DNA of 64,000 nt, from assembly GCA_031553835.1 (NCBI GenBank), contig JAVBKX010000031.1:1-64000 (forward strand), in the 5' to 3' direction. Below are positions 26,627 through 35,469 of this stretch, one piece after another. Made by a program: the position numbers and the translations under genes. The stretch is from JAVBKX01 sp031553835 (GTDB taxonomy: Bacteria; Bacteroidota; Bacteroidia; Bacteroidales; Azobacteroidaceae). How positions within the stretch are numbered: position 1 is the first letter of the stretch; each line of letters starts with the position of its first letter. A model generated the notes under the pieces. The model was not told where the DNA came from, searched no databases, and saw only the letters and a list, made by a program, of their open reading frames with translations.

Positions 26627-28264
26627 TTATCTATCAATACAAGGTACTACATAATCCAACGAGGCTCCCACCATAATTAAGTCGGCGACTTTTGTGTCGA
26701 TGGCAGTCGCATTCAACGCATTCACCAGGGTCATACAAGGCGAACGGAATTTAATCCGGTATGGAGATTTATCTCCTTTACTGTTGATATATACATCGAA
26801 TTCTCCCCGGGCATTTTCTACCCGTTGGAAAAATTCTCCTTCCGGCAAACGAATAATCGCTTTTGTTTTAGCGGCATACGGACCATCAGGAATATTATCA
26901 ATCAGTTGTTCTATGATATTCAATGATTCCAAAATTTCATCCAAACGAATAATATAACGGTCGAATGTCATGCCATCCTGGCGCAAAACTTCATTAAAGC
27001 GAGCATGGCGATAAGCTGCATACGGCTCAATCTTTCGGATGTCGTTGCTCCAGCCTGATGCGCGACCAACAGGCCCTGTCGCACCCAATGATATCGCTTT
27101 TTCCCTGCTTAAATAACCAACGCCTTCCATCCGTCCACGAGCAATAGGATTGCCTGTAAACAACATGTGATGTTCTTTCAGCATTTTACGCATATAAGGA
27201 ATAAACTCTTTGACACGGCGTTGGAAATTAGGATGAATGTCTTCGGCAACACCGCCAATAACACTATAGTTAGCCATCAGGCGTCCGCCGGCCGTTTCTT
27301 CGAAAATCGTCATGATTTTTTCCCGATCCCGCATTCCATATACAAAAGCGGTAATCGAACCCATATCCATGGCCATACATCCCCATCCCAACAAGTGGGA
27401 TGCAATCCGGGTTAATTCATCTACGATGGTACGAATATAATGAACTCGCATCGGAACTTCCAATTCTAATGCTTTTTCGCAACACAAACAAACAGCATGG
27501 CGATTAATAGTCCCGGAGAGATAATCCAACCGGTCGGTTAAATGCAAAATCTGAGGATACGTGTATGCTTCACTCATCTTCTCGATACCCCGGTGAATAT
27601 ATCCGAAATTAGGATCTATTTTCTTAATGATTTCCCCTTCCAGCGAAACGCGCAAGTGTAATACTCCGTGGGTAGCCGGGTGCTGGGGACCAAAGTTGAC
27701 TATATATTCTCCTTCTTCAAATAAAGGACGAACGGTTTCAATGCTTTCTCCCATCTTGATTTCCAAGGCAGGAATCGTTTCCATATCTTCAATCACCTCA
27801 TTGTCAAGAGGGACTGGATTTAATGCCGGATTGGCATCATAATCCTTACGTAAAGGATGTCCTTTCCAATCTTTACGAAGGAAAAGACGACGCATATCCG
27901 GATTATTGATAAATTTTATACCGAAGAAATCATATACCTCCCGTTCGTACAAGCCGGCGGAATCCCACAAATCATGCACTGAATACAAGGTAGGATGTTC
28001 CCGGTCGGAAGTATTTGTTTTTAAAGCAATGAGGTAAGAAGGAAATTGTGTGCTACTTAAATAATAAATCACACCAAAACCGTCATCGCCATGATCCATG
28101 CCGATTATATCGATCAAAAAATCAAATGACAGACTTCCGCCATTTTTCAATTTTTGGGCTGTTTCATACAAGTTTTCCCGGGGAACAGTAACCGTAAAGG
28201 TCTTCCCGCTTTCTTCCACCACAGCAAAAGAGAATGCCGACAGCTGGTCTTTAATGATTTGCAT
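26627..28264 (-). CDS. nuoCD: NADH-quinone oxidoreductase, fused subunits C and D
   Basis: 545 residues. The NuoC part (about 1-150) has the 30-kDa subunit signature Glu-Arg-Glu-Val-Tyr-Asp-Phe-Phe-Gly-Ile and Arg-Arg-Leu-Phe-Leu-Arg-Lys-Asp-Trp-Lys-Gly-His-Pro-Leu-Arg. The NuoD part (from about 185) has Gly-Pro-Gln-His-Pro-Ala-Thr-His-Gly-Val-Leu near its start and the Asp-X-Val-Val-Pro-Cys-Ile-Asp-Arg end, which contributes to the quinone site. The fusion is common in Bacteroidetes and Enterobacteria. It overlaps nuoB by 14 bp. Confidence 0.95.
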   Translation of the reverse strand: MQIIKDQLSAFSFAVVEESGKTFTVTVPRENLYETAQKLKNGGSLSFDFLIDIIGMDHGDDGFGVIYYLSSTQFPSYLIALKTNTSDREHPTLYSVHDLWDSAGLYEREVYDFFGIKFINNPDMRRLFLRKDWKGHPLRKDYDANPALNPVPLDNEVIEDMETIPALEIKMGESIETVRPLFEEGEYIVNFGPQHPATHGVLHLRVSLEGEIIKKIDPNFGYIHRGIEKMSEAYTYPQILHLTDRLDYLSGTINRHAVCLCCEKALELEVPMRVHYIRTIVDELTRIASHLLGWGCMAMDMGSITAFVYGMRDREKIMTIFEETAGGRLMANYSVIGGVAEDIHPNFQRRVKEFIPYMRKMLKEHHMLFTGNPIARGRMEGVGYLSREKAISLGATGPVGRASGWSNDIRKIEPYAAYRHARFNEVLRQDGMTFDRYIIRLDEILESLNIIEQLIDNIPDGPYAAKTKAIIRLPEGEFFQRVENARGEFDVYINSKGDKSPYRIKFRSPCMTLVNALNATAIDTKVADLIMVGASLDYVVPCIDR

Positions 28265-28859
28265 CTGAAGCCTCCTTTCCTGTTTGCTCTACAACGGGCT
28301 GTTCCGGTAGTTTGAAAAATTCCTGTATTTTGATTTTACGGGCCAACTGCATCATACCATAAATCATGGCATCCGGACGAGGAGGACAACCCGGAATATA
28401 TACATCGACCGGAATTACTTCGTCAACACCCATGACCACATGATATGAACTTTTAAACGGACCGCCTCCGATAGCACAACTGCCAAATGCCATCACATAT
28501 TTAGGTTCGGCCATCTGATCGTAAAGTCGCTTCAATACGGGAGCCATTTTGTGAACAATGGTACCACATACAAAAACCACATCTGCCTGACGGGGACTAT
28601 TTCGTGTAACTTCCCAACCAAAGCGGGCAAAGTCATAACGGGCAGCGCCAAGACACATAAACTCAATTCCACAGCAACTGGTGGCGAATGTCAACGGCCA
28701 AACGGAATTGGAACGACCCCAATTGATCAAATCATCCAATTTTCCGACAAAAATATTGACGCCATTCCGGCGTAATTCCGCCACGTATTCTTCGAGGTAT
28801 TCATTGTCTTTGAAATCCTCGTATTTCATGTCGCGGATATAAATATCTTTTACTTCCAT
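28251..28859 (-). CDS. nuoB: NADH-quinone oxidoreductase subunit B
   Basis: About 202 residues from the ATG at 28859. Cluster N2 ligands are present: the tandem Cys of Thr-Ser-Cys-Cys-Gly-Ile-Glu-Phe-Met, the Cys of Gly-Ser-Cys-Ala-Ile-Gly-Gly-Gly, and Pro-Gly-Cys-Pro-Pro-Arg-Pro. The frame is open to 28970, but that part is the antisense-free shadow of nuoA and family members start near Met-Glu-Val. It overlaps nuoA by 10 bp and nuoCD by 14 bp. Confidence 0.95.
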   Translation of the reverse strand: MEVKDIYIRDMKYEDFKDNEYLEEYVAELRRNGVNIFVGKLDDLINWGRSNSVWPLTFATSCCGIEFMCLGAARYDFARFGWEVTRNSPRQADVVFVCGTIVHKMAPVLKRLYDQMAEPKYVMAFGSCAIGGGPFKSSYHVVMGVDEVIPVDVYIPGCPPRPDAMIYGMMQLARKIKIQEFFKLPEQPVVEQTGKEASDANH

Positions 28860-29203
28860 TTCAAAGCTCCTTTCTTCCAGGCATAAGCCAACCCGAAGAT
28901 CAATATGATCAAAAAGAATGATACGCAAACCAATCCCTGTGCTCCAAGATCCTTCATTATGACAGCCCATGGGAACAGCAAAACCGTTTCCACATCAAAT
29001 ACTAAATATAAAATCGCAAACAGGTAATATCCTACCCTGAATTGTATCCACGAAGTGCCCCGGGTAGGAATACCACATTCGTAGGGCTCTCCTTTAAGGG
29101 GATTAGTAGAAGTCGGAGCCAACAATCTTGCGATTAACAAAGCGGCCACTACCATGAAAACAGCCGTGATAAGCACGACCAAAAATAAAGCGGAATTACT
29201 CAT
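28850..29203 (-). CDS. nuoA: NADH-quinone oxidoreductase subunit A
   Basis: 117 residues, three transmembrane helices. The family motif Lys-X-X-Pro-Tyr-Glu-Cys-Gly-Ile follows helix 1 and Phe-Asp-Val-Glu-Thr-Val-Leu-Leu-Phe-Pro-Trp is in helix 2, with its conserved Asp and Glu. First gene of the operon, preceded by a good promoter. nuoE, nuoF and nuoG are absent from this operon. Confidence 0.95.
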   Translation of the reverse strand: MSNSALFLVVLITAVFMVVAALLIARLLAPTSTNPLKGEPYECGIPTRGTSWIQFRVGYYLFAILYLVFDVETVLLFPWAVIMKDLGAQGLVCVSFFLIILIFGLAYAWKKGALKWK

Positions 29204-29286
29204 GAGAGTATTATCATTTTGTTATAAAAAACGGGAAAACAATCCAAATTTCCAAGAGGTATCACCCCCATTCTTCTTTTCGAGCG

Positions 29287-29318
29287 CAAAAGTATAAACA
29301 AAATATCTGAAGAACAAT
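29287..29318 (-). promoter_or_regulatory. Promoter of the nuo operon
   Basis: On the minus strand ATTG (29315-29318), a 20-bp spacer and TACTTTTG (29287-29294), an exact TAnnTTTG. The leader to nuoA is about 75 bases and includes a G-rich patch (GGGGGTGATACC region, about 29262-29275) which I cannot assign. The remaining 29319-29393 part of this gap shows no other feature. Confidence 0.7.
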
Positions 29319-29393
29319 TTTTTCGACAACTATTTTTTTAAAATTAAGAGTGCCATTTAATCGGTCTTAGTATTTTAGATACAAATATCCTAA

Positions 29394-29428
29394 GCAAAAA
29401 AAGCCCGGAAGTTTGCACTCCGGGCTTT
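29394..29428 (-). terminator. Rho-independent terminator after secDF
   Basis: AAAGCCCGGAG-type stem: 29400-29408 pairs with 29420-29428, with a 10-11 base loop. On the minus strand the stem is followed by a run of seven T, so it ends secDF transcripts 24 bp past the stop codon. Confidence 0.9.
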
Positions 29429-29451
29429 CATATTAGATATTCAAATGCTAC

Positions 29452-32400
29452 TTATTTCGCTTTTGCCAATGCTTTTTCCTGTTTTCTTTTTTGAATTTCG
29501 AAAGCCAATGGAGAAGCGAGGAATAAGGATGATAAAGTACCTCCTACTACACCAATAATCATAGCAAAAGAGAAGCTGCGAATAGTATCGCCGGCAAAAA
29601 TAAAGATGATGATCAATACAAGCAATGTACTAATACTGGTATTAAACGTCCGGTCTAATGTAGAGTTCAAAGCCTGATTAAACAACGTTTTCTTATCCTG
29701 CTTCGGATACAAATGCGTATATTCGCGCACCCGGTCAAAAATTACCACCTTGTCATTGACCGAATAACCGATTGCCGTCAGAATAGCACCGATGAATGTC
29801 TGGTCAACCTCCATTGAAAATGGAAGAATACCCCAGAAAATCGCATACATTCCTAAAATAATCAAAGCATCCATCGTCAAAGCTGTAACGGTTCCGACAC
29901 TATAAGAAATATCACGGAAACGCAACAGGATGTAAAGACTGATAGCGATAACCGCAAAAATCACAGCCCAAAAAGCTCCCCGTTTGATATCATCGGCAAT
30001 ACTTGGCCCTACTTTTTGTGAACTCAAAACATTGTCTGATGTGAATTTTTCTAAGGTAGTTCCTTCTTTTAATAACGGTTTTACGCCGTCATAGACTTTT
30101 GCAATGATTTCATCATCAATAGTTTCAGATTGATCCTGAATTTTATAATTGGTAGAAATACGCACTTTATCGGCAGAACCGATTGTAATTACATTCGGAG
30201 TTTCTCCTTCAAATTCTTTGTCAATCATATCCCTGACTTCTGCCGTATTTACCGGTTGGTCAAACTGAACAATATAATTACGTCCACCGGTAAAGTCAAT
30301 TCCCTGATTCAAACCGCGTCCGGTCAGGAAGCCAACACAGAGTACAAGCAATACAATTGAAATGATGTACATAAGTTTGCGTTTGCCAATGAACTCCCAG
30401 GTAGGATTTACCAAAAAGTTTTTCGTCAGTGATGTTGTAAACGTCAAGTTCAACATTTTTCCTTTAGCCATGCGGCTTTCATAAACGAGACGCGTCATGA
30501 AGACTGCAGTAAAGAAAGATATGATAATACCGATAATCAAAGTCGTAGCAAATCCTCGAATCGGTCCGGTTCCAAAATAGAACAGGATAATACCGGTAAT
30601 AATGGAAGTCAGGTTCGAGTCAAAAATAGCTGAAAATGCTTTTTTATACCCCTCTTCAACAGCTTTCCGGGTTGCTTTACCTCCCCGAATTTCTTCTTTG
30701 ATCCGTTCGTAAATCAACACGTTAGCATCTACAGCAATGGCCAATGCCAACACTATACCTGCAATACCCGACAAGGTGAGCACAGCATGGAATGAGGCCA
30801 ACACCCCCATGGTAAAGAACAAGTTGAATAATAATGCACCATTAGCAATCATGCCCGGTTTGAAACCATACATAACCACCAGGTATGTCATTAAAATAAT
30901 CAGCGCCACTAAGAAAGAAATAAAGCCCTGATTGATTGCCTCTTGTCCTAAAGAAGGTCCAACGACATCTTCTTGTACAATTCGCGCAGGCGCTGACATT
31001 TTACCGGATTTCAAAACATTTTCCAAGTCTTTTGCTTCTTCCGGAGTGAAGTGACCGGTAATTTGAGAATTACCTCCGGTAATTTCATCATTAACTGTTG
31101 GGAATGAATATACCTGGCCATCCAATACGATAGCAATGCTTCGTCCGATGTTTTCTTTTGTCAAACGCGCCCATTTTTTAGCGCCTTCCTGATTCATTGA
31201 CATGCTTACTACAGAACCGGAACCTCCTCTGCCTTGAGATTCAAAATCAGCACGTGCTCCGATCACTACATCTCCCTCAAGAGGAGCTTTGCCGTCACGG
31301 GTGGTTGATTTTAACGCGATCAATTGATAATATTCTTCGGCCGGGTCCACAGCTTTTACAGACCAACGGAAAAATACATTACGAGGCAATAATTCTTTTA
31401 CGGCGCGCATGCTTAAGTAATGATTGATCTGAGCCGTATCACGGTAACTTGCCATACCGACCACCGGTCCGCGACCAATTTGATTTCCCGTTTGGTTGAG
31501 CGATAACACAGCAAATAACGGGTTATTCTTTTTCCATTCAGCTTCTGTATTTTGCGTTTGAACGGAGTCATTTGAAGATTTTGTAATTTGCGCCAACAAC
31601 TCGTCTGCTGCAGTTTTTGCAGAGTCGGTTACCTGGGTAGTCGTTTCTTCCACAGTATTTTTTACGATAATGGTGGAATCAACAGGTTGTTTATTCAAAT
31701 CACGCAAAGCTATATTAGCAGTAATCAATGGCTGGTAAATTTCCTGCAATTCGTATGTTTCCCAAAATTCCAAATTAGCACTTCCCTGCAACAATTTACG
31801 GACCCGTGCAGGATCTTTGATTCCGGGAAGTTCAACTTGAATACGTCCATCGGTTTCAAGTTGCTGTATATTTGGCGCCACGACCCCAAACCGGTCGATC
31901 CGGGTACGAAGTACATTAAATGAATTATCGATAGCGCTTTTTAATTCTTCTCTCAATACCGTTTCTACTTCAGCATCTGTGCTTTGTAATGTTACACGGC
32001 CTTTTAACCCCGGAGTACTGAAAATTCCCGACAAGCGGGCTCCCGGATCCAATTTATGGTATTCTTCAACAAAAAGAGCTATAAAATCTTTCTGGCTTTT
32101 TTCCTGACGGGCACGTGCATTAGCCAATGCCTGGTTGAAATTAGGATTGGCATTGTTGTCGGATAACGACTTCAACACATCGGCGACATTGATTTCCAGA
32201 ATGACATTCATCCCGCCTTTCAAGTCCAAACCCAAATTCAATTCATACGTGCGGCATTCTTTTAATGTATAGCCTAACCACACTTTTTTAGTAGCCAAAG
32301 AATCCAAATATTGGCTCTCTTTCATCGGGTCTCCATCAGCATATACTTTAGCTCGCTTGTTGTAATTATTTGTCACAAATGAAAATGACAAATAAAATAT

Positions 32401-32454
32401 ACAAACCAGGGTTAGCAATACCGCAAAAACCTTTATAAATCCTTTGTTTTGCAT
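29452..32454 (-). CDS. secDF: Fused protein translocase SecDF
   Basis: 1000 residues joining SecD and SecF. Proton-driven membrane partner of SecYEG that pulls exported proteins through. N-terminal helix, a long periplasmic P1 domain (about 35-520, with the Gly-Leu-Asp-Leu-Lys-Gly-Gly-Met signature near residue 75), SecD helices 2-6 (about 520-650) with Ile-Ala-Val-Asp-Ala-Asn-Val-Leu-Ile-Tyr-Glu-Arg, then SecF from about 690 with Gly-Ile-Asp-Phe-Thr-Gly-Gly and Ile-Gly-Tyr-Ser-Val-Asn-Asp-Lys-Val-Val-Ile-Phe-Asp-Arg. Fusion is usual in Bacteroidetes. A TATATTTG -7 element lies upstream at 32508. Confidence 0.96.
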   Translation of the reverse strand: MQNKGFIKVFAVLLTLVCIFYLSFSFVTNNYNKRAKVYADGDPMKESQYLDSLATKKVWLGYTLKECRTYELNLGLDLKGGMNVILEINVADVLKSLSDNNANPNFNQALANARARQEKSQKDFIALFVEEYHKLDPGARLSGIFSTPGLKGRVTLQSTDAEVETVLREELKSAIDNSFNVLRTRIDRFGVVAPNIQQLETDGRIQVELPGIKDPARVRKLLQGSANLEFWETYELQEIYQPLITANIALRDLNKQPVDSTIIVKNTVEETTTQVTDSAKTAADELLAQITKSSNDSVQTQNTEAEWKKNNPLFAVLSLNQTGNQIGRGPVVGMASYRDTAQINHYLSMRAVKELLPRNVFFRWSVKAVDPAEEYYQLIALKSTTRDGKAPLEGDVVIGARADFESQGRGGSGSVVSMSMNQEGAKKWARLTKENIGRSIAIVLDGQVYSFPTVNDEITGGNSQITGHFTPEEAKDLENVLKSGKMSAPARIVQEDVVGPSLGQEAINQGFISFLVALIILMTYLVVMYGFKPGMIANGALLFNLFFTMGVLASFHAVLTLSGIAGIVLALAIAVDANVLIYERIKEEIRGGKATRKAVEEGYKKAFSAIFDSNLTSIITGIILFYFGTGPIRGFATTLIIGIIISFFTAVFMTRLVYESRMAKGKMLNLTFTTSLTKNFLVNPTWEFIGKRKLMYIISIVLLVLCVGFLTGRGLNQGIDFTGGRNYIVQFDQPVNTAEVRDMIDKEFEGETPNVITIGSADKVRISTNYKIQDQSETIDDEIIAKVYDGVKPLLKEGTTLEKFTSDNVLSSQKVGPSIADDIKRGAFWAVIFAVIAISLYILLRFRDISYSVGTVTALTMDALIILGMYAIFWGILPFSMEVDQTFIGAILTAIGYSVNDKVVIFDRVREYTHLYPKQDKKTLFNQALNSTLDRTFNTSISTLLVLIIIFIFAGDTIRSFSFAMIIGVVGGTLSSLFLASPLAFEIQKRKQEKALAKAK

Positions 32455-32507
32455 TTGATATTTATTTTATTTTTTAACATTATTTTCCAAACCTTTTTTT
32501 CAGCCTG

Positions 32508-32515
32508 CAAATATA
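32508..32515 (-). promoter_or_regulatory. -7 element TATATTTG upstream of secDF
   Basis: Exact TAnnTTTG match on the minus strand, 54 bp before the secDF ATG. Upstream at 18 bp is TTTA rather than TTTG, so the -33 element is weak. Confidence 0.45.
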
Positions 32516-32577
32516 TACTTTTTCTTTCTAATCTAAAGTGGAAATCTGAAAAAAGTTAATTATCGCAGCTATTGCTT

Positions 32578-33483
32578 TTATTTAATCATTTCCACCCGAT
32601 AGCCGCGCTGCCTGAATTGCTCCAATAATCCTTCCGGTCCGGCAAGGTGCAGACAACCCACAGCTACAAACAGTGAATGTTGCGCCATCATTTCGGGTAA
32701 TTTACTCATCCAACGATCATTACGATCCTTATTCAAGATATCTTTTTCCTCCTGAGTTGACGGGCAAGGATCATTTTCAGGATCAGTTCCTATAGTATAT
32801 AATGTTTCTAAATCAGCCATCCGGTAATACCTATCCATATCCCTCAACTGACGTACTGCAAACTCCTTGTTTTCCAACACACAAATCAATGATTCGGCTT
32901 GGCGCTGTAAAGAACCGGATTCCAACAATGCATACACCTGATCAGCTACTGTTTCCAGACCTTTGATGGGTTTTCCGGAAGCCTTAGCTTGTAATTGGAG
33001 ATATGCATCAATCGGCTGATGGGTGGCAAAATTAATTGCAGGGTCCACTTGCCGATATAAATACAGAGACAGAATGGTGGAAATCATGGCTGGTTTATAT
33101 ACTCCAAATTGCTGTAATCCGACCCCCACAAGAGCAGTCAGATCTTCATCCAACAAAGCCAATTGTCCGGGTGACAACAGATCGGCATAGGTGGTATCAG
33201 CAGGCATCATTCCTGCATGTTCTACCTCTTGTTGCAAAGCCAATTGGTCATCCAGAATCAATTCTCCAACCATAACGTCAGCGCTGTTAAAGGATTGCAT
33301 CAAACCAGGAATACTATCGATAAATTCCTGAGAAATAAGATGATGTGTTCCCAATATATAGGATGGTTTTTCCAATCCGTTGCCGGATATTTTCCACAAT
33401 AAGGCACCCTGCTTTTCCGCTATATTGCTTGCACTGCAAGATAGCAAGGCAAACATCATTCCTGTTAAAATCAGATTTTTCAC
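32578..33483 (-). CDS. TraB/GumN family lipoprotein
   Basis: 301 residues with a lipobox (Ala-Leu-Leu-Ser-Cys, C16). The TraB/GumN hallmark Gly-Thr-His-His (45-48) and the C-terminal motif Val-Gly-Cys-Leu-His-Leu-Ala-Gly-Pro-Glu-Gly-Leu with the Gly-Tyr-X-Val end are present. The family is proposed to be Tiki-like metalloproteases with the His and Glu residues binding metal; that activity is established for Tiki, not for this bacterial branch. It lies 15 bp after argS in the same direction, so it may be read from the argS promoter. Confidence 0.85.
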   Translation of the reverse strand: MKNLILTGMMFALLSCSASNIAEKQGALLWKISGNGLEKPSYILGTHHLISQEFIDSIPGLMQSFNSADVMVGELILDDQLALQQEVEHAGMMPADTTYADLLSPGQLALLDEDLTALVGVGLQQFGVYKPAMISTILSLYLYRQVDPAINFATHQPIDAYLQLQAKASGKPIKGLETVADQVYALLESGSLQRQAESLICVLENKEFAVRQLRDMDRYYRMADLETLYTIGTDPENDPCPSTQEEKDILNKDRNDRWMSKLPEMMAQHSLFVAVGCLHLAGPEGLLEQFRQRGYRVEMIK

Positions 33484-33498
33484 TTTTGTATTTTAAAA

Positions 33499-35280
33499 TT
33501 ACATTCTCTCCGGCACCTCTATCCCCAACAATCCAAAACCGGTTTTGATCACCGATCCAATCGTTTTAGACAAAACCAACCGGAAAATTTTCACTTCCGT
33601 TTTTTCTTCTCGCAAAATAGAATAATCGTGATAAAATTGGTTGTATTCTTTGACTAATTCATAAATATAATTAGCAATAAGAGCCGGACTGTAGGATTCG
33701 CCGGCTTCTCTTACAACTGTTTCAAAATCCGACACCAATTGAATCAAATTTTGTTCCTTTTCATTCAGGGGAATGGTCGTTGGCAGTACCTCCGGCAACA
33801 CAATAGACAATTCTGTCGCTTTTCTCAATACTGATTGAATCCGGGCATAGGTATATTGTATGAAGGGACCGGTATTTCCGTTAAAATCAATGGATTCTTT
33901 TGGATTGAAAACCATATTTTTCCGGGGATCGACCTTTAGTATGAAGTATTTCAAGGCGCCCAGTCCGACAATGCGGGCAATTTGATCGGCTTCTTCTTTG
34001 GTACATTGATCCAGTTTACCTAATTCTTCAGACGTTTCCCTGGCCGTATCAATCATACCGGCAATCAAGTCATCGGCATCGACCACGGTTCCCTCACGCG
34101 ATTTCATTTTCCCTTCGGGCAATTCCACCATTCCGTAAGAAAAATGTACCAATCCTTTTCCAAATTCAAATCCTAATTTATCTAACAACAACGAGAGCAC
34201 TTGAAAATGATAATTTTGCTCATTTCCAACTACATATACCATTCTGTTGACAGGATAATCATCAAAGCGCAATTTAGCGGTTCCAATGTCCTGTGTCATA
34301 TAAACAGAAGTACCATCGGCACGCAACAATAATTTGCTATCCAGGCCGTCGGCCGTCAAGTCTGCCCACACCGAACCATCTTCCTGCCGGTAAAAAACAC
34401 CTTTGGAAAGTCCTTCCAATACCTTTTCTTTTCCTTCCAAATAGGTTTGGGATTCATAATATATTTTATCGAAATCAACTCCCAATGCTTTGTATGTCAC
34501 ATCAAATCCTGCATATACCCAGGAATTCATTTTTTCCCATAAAGCAACGGTTTCCAAATCTCCGGCTTCCCATTTGCGAAGCATTTCGCGGGCTTCGTTC
34601 ATTAATCCGGATGCAGCCTCTGCTTCTTTTTCTGATAAACCGGATGACTGTAATTGCTTTAATTCTTCTTTGTGTTTTCGATCAAACAACACATAAAAAT
34701 CACCAATCAGGTGATCTCCTTTTTTTCCGGCAGATTCGGGGGTCGCTCCATTTCCCCACTTTTGCCAGGCCAGCATCGATTTACAAATATGAATACCCCG
34801 GTCGTTAACAATATTTGTCTTAACAACACGGTATCCATTGGCTTTCAAAATCTCAGCAAGACTATATCCAAGCAGATTATTTCGAATATGCCCTAAATGC
34901 AACGGTTTATTGGTATTTGGCGATGAATATTCAATCATTACCAGTGGAGCTTCCGGAGCAACGGGGGTAGCGCCGTAATCCGGACGATTAACTATGGTAT
35001 TCAATGTATCCAACCAATAGGACGATGCAATGCTAAGGTTGAGAAAACCTTTAATCACATTATACTTTGCAATGGCAGGCACATGGTCGATCAAATACGC
35101 ACCGATTTCTTCCGCTGTTTGTTCCGGATTTTTTTTTGATATTTTTAATAAAGAAAATACAACAAGTGTTAGATGTCCTTCAAATTCTTTCTTTGTTTGT
35201 TGTAATTGCACGAAATTATCCGAAAGTTCTTGTCCATAAAGCGTTTCAATCGCATTTTTTACTGATAACTGAATATTCAT
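33499..35280 (-). CDS. argS: Arginyl-tRNA synthetase
   Basis: 593 residues, class I aminoacyl-tRNA synthetase. The N-terminal Add-1 domain (about 1-110) is followed by the catalytic core with Pro-Asn-Thr-Asn-Lys-Pro-Leu-His-Leu-Gly-His (HIGH motif at 128-131). The KMSKS region reads Met-Lys-Ser-Arg-Glu-Gly, as is usual in Bacteroidetes ArgRS. The C-terminal anticodon-binding domain ends Val-Pro-Glu-Arg-Met. The probable promoter lies just above a heptamer-type inverted repeat, so the leader would carry it. Confidence 0.97.
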   Translation of the reverse strand: MNIQLSVKNAIETLYGQELSDNFVQLQQTKKEFEGHLTLVVFSLLKISKKNPEQTAEEIGAYLIDHVPAIAKYNVIKGFLNLSIASSYWLDTLNTIVNRPDYGATPVAPEAPLVMIEYSSPNTNKPLHLGHIRNNLLGYSLAEILKANGYRVVKTNIVNDRGIHICKSMLAWQKWGNGATPESAGKKGDHLIGDFYVLFDRKHKEELKQLQSSGLSEKEAEAASGLMNEAREMLRKWEAGDLETVALWEKMNSWVYAGFDVTYKALGVDFDKIYYESQTYLEGKEKVLEGLSKGVFYRQEDGSVWADLTADGLDSKLLLRADGTSVYMTQDIGTAKLRFDDYPVNRMVYVVGNEQNYHFQVLSLLLDKLGFEFGKGLVHFSYGMVELPEGKMKSREGTVVDADDLIAGMIDTARETSEELGKLDQCTKEEADQIARIVGLGALKYFILKVDPRKNMVFNPKESIDFNGNTGPFIQYTYARIQSVLRKATELSIVLPEVLPTTIPLNEKEQNLIQLVSDFETVVREAGESYSPALIANYIYELVKEYNQFYHDYSILREEKTEVKIFRLVLSKTIGSVIKTGFGLLGIEVPERM

Positions 35281-35295
35281 TTAACACATCAATAA

Positions 35296-35370
35296 GGTAC
35301 ACGGCACGGTATCGGTGTACGGTATTTAATTTGGAGAATGATTCTATGTACCATAAACCGTGAACGGCAC
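35296..35370. repeat. Heptamer-arm inverted repeat, argS leader
   Basis: Left arm on the minus strand reads ACCGTAC, ACCGATA, CCGTGCC, GTGTACC (35323 down to 35296). Right arm on the plus strand reads ACCATAA, ACCGTGA, ACGGCAC (35350-35370). Both arms use ACCG-type 7-bp units read from the centre outward. The loop is about 26 bases. It begins 16 bp from the argS start. Confidence 0.65.
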
Positions 35371-35387
35371 ATCTCAATTTCAGGCTG

Positions 35388-35395
35388 CAAAGATA
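35388..35395 (-). promoter_or_regulatory. -7 element TATCTTTG for argS
   Basis: Exact TAnnTTTG match on the minus strand. A TTTG lies 17 bp upstream (35413-35416), slightly close, and overlaps the HU terminator. It would give a transcript that starts about 10 bp before the inverted repeat at 35296-35370. Confidence 0.5.
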
Positions 35396-35410
35396 GTACA
35401 AATTTGCTCA

Positions 35411-35447
35411 CACAAAAAAGGCATCCATTACTGAATGCCTTTTTGTG
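35411..35447 (-). terminator. Rho-independent terminator after the HU gene
   Basis: CACAAAAAAGGCAT (35411-35424) pairs with ATGCCTTTTTGTG (35435-35447) around a 10-base loop, 23 bp after the HU stop, with T runs on either strand. Confidence 0.85.
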
Positions 35448-35469
35448 CGTGTTGCTTGTGTTAGTTTTA

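Noticed and set aside
28860..28970. Longer NuoB start
   Set aside because: The extension lies wholly inside nuoA in another frame and has no match to NuoB N-termini.
29204..29286. Riboswitch or leader peptide in the nuoA leader (G-rich patch)
   Set aside because: No known riboswitch core or short frame with start and stop could be recognised.
34293..34808. Plus-strand frame of 171 codons inside argS
   Set aside because: Shadow of argS, which has unbroken family motifs on the other strand.
35281..35400. T-box leader for argS
   Set aside because: No T-box sequence or specifier stem; T-boxes are not expected in Bacteroidetes.
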